From NCBI GenBank assembly GCA_964424035.1, contig CAYRHB010000070.1:1-19621 (forward strand): a stretch of 19,621 nt of DNA, given 5' to 3'. Below are positions 13,940 to 19,621 of the stretch, piece after piece. The translations under genes and the position numbers were made by a program. Position 1 is the stretch's first letter; every line of letters begins with the position of its first letter. Under the pieces are notes generated by a model. That model searched no databases. It had not been told where the DNA came from and saw only the letters and a list, made by a program, of their open reading frames with translations. This stretch comes from Leptolinea sp964424035 (GTDB lineage Bacteria; Chloroflexota; Anaerolineae; Anaerolineales; Anaerolineaceae).

Positions 13940-14653
13940 ATGTTAAATCTTTGGTTGGCCATGGGAACCACACTCTTTCTGGCTGTCAGCTGGTTGCGTG
14001 TGAATGATTTTTTCGCGCATAAAGGCTGGATAAGCAGCCCTACAAGCCGGAAGATTATTCATATAGGCACCGGTCCAATTTTTGTGCTTTGCTGGCTGCT
14101 CTTCCCTGATAAGCCGGCAGCCAGGTATCTGGCAGCTATCATTCCCTTATTAATATCTTTTCAATTTCTTCTGGTTGGTCTTGGAATCATCAATGATCAG
14201 GCTGCCGTGGATGCCATGTCACGGCGGGGAGATCGAAAAGAGATCCTTCGCGGTCCGTTGATCTATGGAATTGCATTCGTTGTACTTACTGTTATCTACT
14301 GGAAGGATTCACCTGTTGGAATTACTGCGTTAATGATGTTGTCCGGTGGTGATGGTCTGGCCGACATTATCGGAAAACGATTCGGTTATTCCCGGTTACC
14401 ATGGTCAGCGAATAAATCATGGGCTGGATCTGCCGCGATGTTTATCGGGGGAACAGGTTTCGCACTTTTTGTGTTGTTTCTCTTTACCCGGGCAGGAATT
14501 TTTTCTCAACCTGTATTAAATTACCTATCTCCGGTAATTCTAGTTGGATTAATATGCACGGGCATTGAATCGATGCCATTGGAAGAGTACGATAATATCA
14601 CCGTCCCTGTTGCCGCTGTACTTCTTGGGCACTGGTTACTCCCGAAAGGATGA
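13940..14653 (+). CDS. Phytol/dolichol kinase-like polyprenol kinase (VTE5/SEC59 family), membrane protein
   Basis: This 237-aa protein has about seven hydrophobic segments. Family marks are SRKIIHIGTGPIF (about residues 35-47), GGDGLADIIGKRFG, LPWSANKSWAGSAAMF and the late ESMPLEEYDNITVP. These match the CTP-dependent VTE5/VTE6 and dolichol-kinase superfamily, which phosphorylates prenyl alcohols; related phosphatidate cytidylyltransferases share the fold. A possible role is recycling phytol, farnesol or polyprenol. An upstream in-frame start at 13877 was rejected because it would lie deep within smpB. The ATG at 13940 has GAGG only at a long spacing (13 bp). hutH follows after 7 bp. The exact substrate is uncertain. 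Confidence 0.85.
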   Translation: MLNLWLAMGTTLFLAVSWLRVNDFFAHKGWISSPTSRKIIHIGTGPIFVLCWLLFPDKPAARYLAAIIPLLISFQFLLVGLGIINDQAAVDAMSRRGDRKEILRGPLIYGIAFVVLTVIYWKDSPVGITALMMLSGGDGLADIIGKRFGYSRLPWSANKSWAGSAAMFIGGTGFALFVLFLFTRAGIFSQPVLNYLSPVILVGLICTGIESMPLEEYDNITVPVAAVLLGHWLLPKG

Positions 14654-14660
14654 TCTCTGC

Positions 14661-16187
14661 ATGGAAATTACAGGACACGAATTGTCGCTTGATCAAATTG
14701 AAGCTGTAGCGCGAAACAAAGAAAAGGCTACACTTTCAACCAGGGCTGTAGAAATGGTCAACCAATCACGAGCCTGGGTGGATGAGATTGTAAATTCAGA
14801 AAAACCTGTGTATGGAATAAACACCGGATACGGAATTTTTTCTGACAGACGGATCAACAAACAGGATGCCCGCAAGCTGGCCCGGAATCTGGTTTTAAGC
14901 CACGCAGTTGGCACTGGTGATCCTTTGCCTGAAGATGTTGTCCGTGCGGCCATAATCATCAGGGCGAATACGCTGGCCAAAGGACATTCGGGGGTACGCC
15001 CTGAATTAATTGAACGACTTCTAGATATGAACAATCGGGGGGTTTACCCATTGATCCCTGAAAAAGGCTCCATGGGTTCGTCAGGAGATCTGGCACCGCT
15101 TTGTCATCTTGGTCTGATTCTGACACGTGATGAAGCAGATGAGGAAAAGCTTTCCGGCGAAGCTGTTTTTCAAGACAAGAAGATGAGTGGAAAAGCAGCC
15201 ATGCAGGCTGCCGGTCTTGAACGGATCATTCTGCAACCAAAAGAAGGCCTGGCTTTAAGCAATGGCGCGACATTTTCTGCAGCCATTGCTGCTTTATGTG
15301 TTATTGACCTGGATTATTTTATAAAGATTGCCGATCTGGCAACCGCTATGACTCTCGAGGCAGTAAAGGGGTGCTCATCCGCTTTTGATAGAAGATTGCA
15401 TAAAGCCCGTGGACATCATGGACAAATCCTCTCGGCCGGCCGCATCCGCGAGAATTATCAAGGGAGCACTCTGATTGACGCTGCCGGGCGGGTTCAGGAT
15501 GCCTATTCCATCCGTTGCGCCCCCCAGGTGCATGGTGCCAGTATTGATGCGCTGGCTTATGCCCGGAAGATCGTTGAAATTGAGATAAACGCAGTAACAG
15601 ACAACCCGCTCTTATTTGAAGCTGGTGGAGCGATTTCCGGCGGGAACTTTCATGGTGAACCGGTTGCACAGGCGATGGATGTTCTTAAAATTGCTGCCGC
15701 TGAAGTTGGCTCCATTTCTGAAAGACGTGTGTTCCGGTTATTGGACGGTAATTTGAACAGCGGCTTGCCATCCATGCTGGTCGACACTCAAATGGATGCC
15801 GGTCTGAATTCCGGATTGATGATGCTGCAGTATACCGCCGCATCACTTGTACTGGAGAACCAGGCACTTGCCGCGCCTGATTCTGTATTGTCACTACCTA
15901 CATCAGCCAACCAGGAAGATCACAACGCAAATTCGATGAACGCCGCGCGCCATGCCTGCAGCATCCTTTCCAATTTGAAACACATTCTGGCTACTGAAAT
16001 ATTTACTGCTTCCCGCGCACTACATCAACGGATGCGGGAAGAACCGAAAATGCGCTTGGGTGCGATGACAGGGTATAATTTCAACCTGATCAGGAACCTT
16101 GTACCGTATGAACCTGGTGATACATACTGGGAACCGGCGCTCATCACGATCAAGGAAATGATTGATAGAAAAGAATTTACCGGATAA
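14661..16187 (+). CDS. hutH: Histidine ammonia-lyase-type MIO enzyme
   Basis: This 508-aa protein matches HAL length and domain layout. It would deaminate histidine to urocanate using an MIO group self-formed from three residues. The MIO tripeptide reads S140-S141-G142 (GSSGDLAPL), where Ala-Ser-Gly is usual. HAL substrate residues are retained: H81 (SHAVG), Y282 and R285 (YSIRC), F330 (GNFHG) and E419 (NQEDH). After QEDH the sequence is NANSMNAAR, unlike the usual VSMGTHAAR but of equal length. No hutU, hutI, hutG or formiminotransferase gene is nearby, so the pathway context is absent. The start at 14661 has AAAGGA ten bases upstream; longer in-frame starts lie inside the preceding gene. 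An aromatic ammonia-lyase or aminomutase activity is a less likely alternative. Confidence 0.9.
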   Translation: MEITGHELSLDQIEAVARNKEKATLSTRAVEMVNQSRAWVDEIVNSEKPVYGINTGYGIFSDRRINKQDARKLARNLVLSHAVGTGDPLPEDVVRAAIIIRANTLAKGHSGVRPELIERLLDMNNRGVYPLIPEKGSMGSSGDLAPLCHLGLILTRDEADEEKLSGEAVFQDKKMSGKAAMQAAGLERIILQPKEGLALSNGATFSAAIAALCVIDLDYFIKIADLATAMTLEAVKGCSSAFDRRLHKARGHHGQILSAGRIRENYQGSTLIDAAGRVQDAYSIRCAPQVHGASIDALAYARKIVEIEINAVTDNPLLFEAGGAISGGNFHGEPVAQAMDVLKIAAAEVGSISERRVFRLLDGNLNSGLPSMLVDTQMDAGLNSGLMMLQYTAASLVLENQALAAPDSVLSLPTSANQEDHNANSMNAARHACSILSNLKHILATEIFTASRALHQRMREEPKMRLGAMTGYNFNLIRNLVPYEPGDTYWEPALITIKEMIDRKEFTG

Positions 16188-16197
16188 ATCCGGTTCC

Positions 16198-17298
16198 ATG
16201 ACTGGTATAGAAATGGCGAATTCAATAAATCGACGAGATTTTCTTAAATATTCACTGGCCGGATTTGGACTTGTGGCAGTGAAACCGAAACCGGGTTGGC
16301 TTCAACCGATTGGGGAAACAACCGCGGATGAGCACCTCGGGCGGATATGTGTCGGCATGGTGAACTTGCGAGCCCGTCCATCGGCTGACGCAGCATCCGT
16401 AGGAAAACTTTACCAGGATCAACTTATTCAGTGGAATCGTGACATTATTGGAGAATTACCTGCCGGGTTAATGAATCGCAATTGGGTCGAAACTCCCAAT
16501 GGATATATCTTTGCAGGCAGCGTTCAACCGGTCAAGAATAAACCCAATCAACCTGTGATGGATCTTCCGGCAAATGAAACAGAAAAAGGCATGTGGTTTG
16601 AAGTCACTGTTCCATTGGTCGATTTGATCCTGGAAAATCCCCCCGCTCGTGGAAACTGGCTGGATGCTGTACAACTTCCCCGGTTGTATTACAGCCAGGT
16701 TCTCTGGGTTGATGATGTGCGAACGACCGCGGAAGGCCAGGTTCAATACAGGGTGAACGAAAAATATGGGAATCCCGGGGACATTTTCTGGGCTGCGGCA
16801 GAAGCATTTCGCCCTGTGACAGCAGAGGAAATTGCCCCTATCAATCCAGATGTGGTCGATAAACGCATCGAGGTTAGTGTAGCGCAGCAGACATTATCCT
16901 GCTACGAAGGCAATCGTGAAGTGTATTTTTGCCGGGTGTCTACCGGCGCAAAATACGATGCGGACGGCACCCTTGTAGATAACTGGGCAACACCACCTGG
17001 ACCGCATCCGATCTGGAGAAAATTGCTTTCCATTCACATGGCAGGCGGGCAGACCGGAGCCGGTTGGGATACCCCCGGAATCGCCTGGACCAGCCTTTTT
17101 TCAGGGGATGGTGTAGCCATTCACTCCACATTCTGGCACAATAACTATGGCATGCCTGTTTCGCATGGTTGTGTGAATACAAGCCCTGATGATGCAAAAT
17201 GGATATTCCGCTGGACTACTCCAACCGTTTCCTATTATCCGGGTGATCTGACGGTTTCGATGCCTGGCGGTACCATCGTCAATGTCACAGATGCCTAG
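16198..17298 (+). CDS. Tat-exported SH3b / L,D-transpeptidase (YkuD domain)
   Basis: This 366-aa protein has a twin-arginine signal, INRRDFLKYSLAGFGLVAV (RR at 12-13), then an SH3b-like domain from about residue 45 (VNLRARPSADAASVGKL). A middle region precedes a C-terminal YkuD L,D-transpeptidase domain. Its signature spans H309 to C325, ending SHGCVN, with C325 the catalytic cysteine. It would cross-link peptidoglycan or attach proteins outside the membrane. The start is uncertain: the ATG at 16198, the ATG at 16213 (MANSINRRDFLK), or a TTG at 16162 with AAGGA five bases upstream but 26 bp inside hutH. None of the ATGs has a clear ribosome-binding site. It is the last gene of the rightward run. 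Confidence 0.92.
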   Translation: MTGIEMANSINRRDFLKYSLAGFGLVAVKPKPGWLQPIGETTADEHLGRICVGMVNLRARPSADAASVGKLYQDQLIQWNRDIIGELPAGLMNRNWVETPNGYIFAGSVQPVKNKPNQPVMDLPANETEKGMWFEVTVPLVDLILENPPARGNWLDAVQLPRLYYSQVLWVDDVRTTAEGQVQYRVNEKYGNPGDIFWAAAEAFRPVTAEEIAPINPDVVDKRIEVSVAQQTLSCYEGNREVYFCRVSTGAKYDADGTLVDNWATPPGPHPIWRKLLSIHMAGGQTGAGWDTPGIAWTSLFSGDGVAIHSTFWHNNYGMPVSHGCVNTSPDDAKWIFRWTTPTVSYYPGDLTVSMPGGTIVNVTDA

Positions 17299-17439
17299 AA
17301 TTCCGTGATTATTACAATGGGTTTAGGCCTTCATACCAGTTTTGCTTTTCATTTTTTCCTGTACCCGTTCATTGATTCCAACCTGTGAAATAATTATTTA
17401 CGACCGGCTAAAATGGTATCTCCGACGCGGCAATTCTAC

Positions 17440-17470
17440 TTTTAACATTGATCAACTGTGTTTTAACATT
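17440..17470. repeat. 10-bp direct repeat, 21-bp period (TTTTAACATT)
   Basis: TTTTAACATT occurs at 17440-17449 and again at 17461-17470. The flanking bases (GATCAACTGTG after copy one, CAAACTGGTC after copy two) are similar but shifted. The spacing equals two helical turns. Confidence 0.6.
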
Positions 17471-17609
17471 CAAACTGGTCTTGATCTTTGTCATCGTTTT
17501 GGGAGATTCATGGTCGGTGGAAAAAGATTGCTATGTCAGGGTTTTGATTGGAAAATACATAACTGTAAACAAAAATAGATGAAGGGGAGTTCCCTGTTCT
17601 GCCGGATAC

Positions 17610-17662
17610 AAGGAGACAGACATAAAAGATTCGGAGCAATCACTCTGCCAACCTCCTTTTTT
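17610..17662 (+). terminator. Weak hairpin followed by T6 (attenuator or terminator candidate)
   Basis: AAGGAG (17610-17615) can pair with CTCCTT (17653-17658), enclosing about 37 nt that themselves contain a small GGAG/CTCT stem. T6 ends the structure at 17662. The outer stem is short and the loop long, so this could be chance. If real, it lies 93 bp before the Grx-DUF2085 gene. Confidence 0.25.
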
Positions 17663-17711
17663 GTTCAATAAGAAGGTATCATTCAGTCTCACGACACCAA
17701 TCAATTGGGTC

Positions 17712-17744
17712 AGAATATGATCGAAAATAACTAGAATATGATCG
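17712..17744. promoter_or_regulatory. 12-bp direct repeat, 21-bp period, over the promoter of the Grx-DUF2085 gene
   Basis: AGAATATGATCG occurs exactly at 17712-17723 and at 17733-17744. The second copy overlaps a -10-like TAGAAT at 17732-17737. The start codon at 17755 is only 10 bp beyond, so both copies occupy the core promoter. A protein bound to the same DNA face twice would block or recruit polymerase. No -35 close to consensus is seen. Confidence 0.6.
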
Positions 17745-17754
17745 GGATTAAATC

Positions 17755-18765
17755 ATGGTAACAGTTACCCTTTTCAGAAAGACGGATTGCGATGAATGTG
17801 AGGGCATAGTCCGCATGTTGGAAGAATTACAATCAACACATCCCCATAAAATGGCAATCGTTAATGTTGATGAACTTAATTCCGAAGACCAATTTCAAGC
17901 GAGAACATCATACCCATATGTAAAAATTGGTCCGTATGTCCTTCATACTCCTCTATCGAGAGCTGATCTTCAGATTGCACTGGGTGCATCTATAGACAGG
18001 GATAGGCATCTGTCTGCTGTGGGGGATAAAGAATATGATCGCAGAATTACACGGGGACGTACCTTCACGAAGACTGACCGGTTCTCGTTATGGCTAAGTA
18101 AGAATTTGATCCATCTGGTCAACCTGTTCCTTTTTCTTTATGCCGGTTTGCCTTTTCTTGCGCCTGTCTTAATGAAGGCGGATATGACTACCCCTGCAAA
18201 AGTGATTTACACCATCTATTCTCCTTTATGTCACCAATTAGGATTCCGGTCATGGTTTCTTTTTGGGGAGCAAATTTTCTATCCCCGTGATCTGGCTGGT
18301 ATTCCTGGTGTAAAGACTTTCGAAGAAGCGACAGGGATTAAATCGACAGATATTCTCAAAGCCCGTGATTATGTAGGAGATGAGAGAGTAGGGTACAAAG
18401 TAGCACTTTGTGAACGTGATACAGCCATCTACGGGAGCATGCTTGTTTTTGGAATCATCTTCCTTCTGACGGGAAAGAAAATGAAGAGTTTGCCGTGGTT
18501 TGTCTGGATCGCATTTGGTTTAATCCCCATTGGGTTGGATGGTTTTTCCCAGCTGCCTGGACTGGCAGGAGGTCTGCCAGGATGGGTTCCCATGAGAGAG
18601 AGTACTCCCATGTTGCGTGTAATTACCGGCGTACTTTTTGGTGGAACAACGGCTGCCTATCTATTTCCATTGTTGGAAGAATCGATGCGGGAGACACGGA
18701 CATTCCTGACTTCAAAGCTGGTGATTACTGAACAGATTTCTCAAACGGGTGAAGCACGAGAATGA
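17755..18765 (+). CDS. Glutaredoxin/thioredoxin-like domain fused to DUF2085 membrane domain
   Basis: This 336-aa fusion has an N-terminal domain (about residues 1-80) resembling short glutaredoxin-like proteins: VTLFRKTDCDECEGI, with a CxxC at C13/C16, and a conserved cis-Pro region YPYVKIG. The rest is a DUF2085 membrane domain with about five hydrophobic segments. It carries the family's conserved Cys/His patterns, SPLCHQLGFRSW and LCERDTAIYGSML, and PIGLDGFSQL followed by RESTPMLRVITG. DUF2085 has no established function to my knowledge. The fused CxxC domain suggests thiol redox or metal handling at the membrane. The ribosome-binding site is weak (GGGA at 7 bp). The stop overlaps the pgeF start (ATGA). 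Confidence 0.88.
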   Translation: MVTVTLFRKTDCDECEGIVRMLEELQSTHPHKMAIVNVDELNSEDQFQARTSYPYVKIGPYVLHTPLSRADLQIALGASIDRDRHLSAVGDKEYDRRITRGRTFTKTDRFSLWLSKNLIHLVNLFLFLYAGLPFLAPVLMKADMTTPAKVIYTIYSPLCHQLGFRSWFLFGEQIFYPRDLAGIPGVKTFEEATGIKSTDILKARDYVGDERVGYKVALCERDTAIYGSMLVFGIIFLLTGKKMKSLPWFVWIAFGLIPIGLDGFSQLPGLAGGLPGWVPMRESTPMLRVITGVLFGGTTAAYLFPLLEESMRETRTFLTSKLVITEQISQTGEARE

Positions 18766-19550
18766 TCAGAAAACACTCTAATGGGTTAACATATTTTCAA
18801 TTCGAAACATTTAGCGAGTTCCCTGTCCATCAGGGCATTTTCTGCCGAAACGGGGGGATCAGCCCCTCTCCATGGTCTTCGTTGAATCTGGGTGGTACGA
18901 ATGGTGACACCAGAGAAAATATCATTGAGAACCGAAAACGGATTTTCTCCAGTTTTGATCTACCCGTTGAGTCTATTTTTGATGTCTGGCAGGTTCATGG
19001 AAACCGGATCATTTGTACTGAAAAGCCTCGCCCTCTGACCCAGGAGCATGAAAAGGCAGATGCGATTTTCACGAATAAACCGGGAATTTCCCTTTTCATG
19101 CGATTCGCTGATTGTGTTCCATTGTTCTTTCTGGATCCAGTGGAGTCAGTGATCGGTATTGCCCATGCCGGACGCATCGGCACGCTAAACCGGATTGCCA
19201 GGGATTGCGTTACCGTTATGCAAGAACACTATGGTTCAAAAATCCAAAATATTCATGCCGGAATTGGCCCGTCAATTGGCCCGGATCATTATGAGGTTAA
19301 AAAGGATGTGATCGAACAGGTAGAGATCTGTTTTGATGATCTGGATGGAATTCTAAGGTACGAGGATGGAAAAACCTACCTGGATTTATGGGAAGCGAAC
19401 CGGCGTATTCTGGCACAAAATGGGGTAGAGAATATTGAAATGGCTTGCATTTGTACGGGCTGCCACATTGATGAATGGTTCTCACACAGGGTTGAAAACG
19501 GATTGACAGGACGCTTTGGTGCGTTGCTTGCTTTGGAAGAAGGATTATAA
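18762..19550 (+). CDS. pgeF: PgeF/YfiH-type multicopper-oxidase-fold protein (purine nucleoside phosphorylase/deaminase, peptidoglycan editing)
   Basis: This 262-aa protein belongs to the DUF152 family: E. coli PgeF, Bacillus YlmD and human FAMIN. Known activities include purine nucleoside phosphorolysis, adenosine deamination and correction of peptidoglycan precursors. Zn-ligand positions are seen: H79 in WQVHG, C118 in ADCVPLFF and H135 in AHAG. The usual HAGWRGT is altered to HAGRIGT. The C-terminus has CTGCHIDEWFSHRVENGLTGRFG, the family's SHR block. It overlaps the preceding Grx-DUF2085 gene by four bases, implying translational coupling. The remaining 71 bp to the window end contain nothing recognisable. 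Confidence 0.93.
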   Translation: MIRKHSNGLTYFQFETFSEFPVHQGIFCRNGGISPSPWSSLNLGGTNGDTRENIIENRKRIFSSFDLPVESIFDVWQVHGNRIICTEKPRPLTQEHEKADAIFTNKPGISLFMRFADCVPLFFLDPVESVIGIAHAGRIGTLNRIARDCVTVMQEHYGSKIQNIHAGIGPSIGPDHYEVKKDVIEQVEICFDDLDGILRYEDGKTYLDLWEANRRILAQNGVENIEMACICTGCHIDEWFSHRVENGLTGRFGALLALEEGL

Positions 19551-19621
19551 GATGCCTGATAAAAAGTAAACCAACACATAAAGTAACAAAATGTTTTTGA
19601 ACCGCGTTTTGACATGACCAA

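Larger units (their letters stand above)
17299..17754. other. Gene-free AT-rich intergenic region with two 21-bp-period direct repeats
   Basis: No open frame here has a coding look; the 78-codon frame at 17342-17578 starts with TTG, lacks a ribosome-binding site and has low-complexity composition. I see no clear terminator for the L,D-transpeptidase gene. The region contains two direct-repeat pairs and a weak hairpin followed by T6, listed separately. It also has a possible promoter around 17534-17561 (TTGATT, 16 bp, TAAACA). No tRNA, tmRNA or riboswitch class was recognised. Confidence 0.6.

Noticed and set aside
17342..17578. 78-codon open frame in the large intergenic region
   Set aside because: It starts with TTG without a ribosome-binding site, shows no domain or plausible composition, and spans a region rich in repeats.
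17299..17754. tmRNA (ssrA) gene near smpB
   Set aside because: I looked for the conserved GGGGCTGATTCTGGATTCGAC-type start and the tRNA-like 3' end and saw neither here.
1..19621. CRISPR arrays, insertion sequences, prophage, tRNA or rRNA genes
   Set aside because: No repeat-spacer pattern, transposase, integrase, cloverleaf or rRNA-like stretch was seen when reading both strands.

Overview
The window is a gene-dense bacterial chromosome segment of roughly 45-50 % G+C. No phage genes, transposase, CRISPR array, tRNA or rRNA was seen. Several features point to an Anaerolineae-like member of Chloroflexota: a K+-independent H+-pumping pyrophosphatase, a secreted SH3b protein with a Pro/Thr-rich linker, a Tat-exported SH3b/L,D-transpeptidase, a glutaredoxin-DUF2085 fusion, and a zinc-ribbon protein with no enzymatic signature. 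This placement is an inference from protein style, not a database result.

Layout, left to right. (1) The 5' part of an ABC-2-type ATPase gene runs leftward off the edge (1-298). A 317-bp divergent promoter region separates it from hppA (616-2913), which ends in a textbook terminator. (2) An LsrG/ABM-like monooxygenase overlaps an iron-dependent alcohol dehydrogenase by 4 bp; a terminator lies between them and the convergent degV-family gene. (3) Leftward degV (4533-5378) and a P1-family (DmpA/ThnT) peptidase (5455-6468) lie side by side. degV has its own TATAAT promoter with a perfect inverted repeat at the expected start point. (4) A rightward gnd-zwf pair of the oxidative pentose-phosphate pathway is driven from a promoter whose -10 box sits inside an 18-bp perfect palindrome. 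(5) zwf collides with a leftward double zinc-ribbon gene, which is divergent from an SH3b surface protein. (6) A leftward lipid/ester-hydrolysis operon holds a patatin, a 72-aa membrane protein and a phospholipase/carboxylesterase-like hydrolase. (7) A rightward five-gene run holds an MFS transporter, smpB, a phytol/dolichol-kinase-like membrane protein, a histidine-ammonia-lyase-type MIO enzyme and a Tat-exported L,D-transpeptidase. (8) A 456-bp gene-free stretch carries two pairs of direct repeats, each with 21-bp period. It precedes the glutaredoxin-DUF2085 fusion, which overlaps a pgeF-type gene by 4 bp.

Functional themes. Energy and redox metabolism are represented by PPi-driven proton pumping, by oxidative pentose-phosphate steps with probably split cofactors (zwf NADP-type, gnd NAD-type), and by an Fe-ADH. 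Envelope and lipid turnover are represented by patatin, esterase, prenol-kinase-like protein, L,D-transpeptidase and PgeF. I found no single obvious new defence or biosynthetic system. The most interesting material is regulatory: three separate, well-placed symmetric or repeated candidate operator sites, and two candidate leaderless promoters. Next come a few enzymes with unusual active-site motifs and the Grx-DUF2085/PgeF pair.
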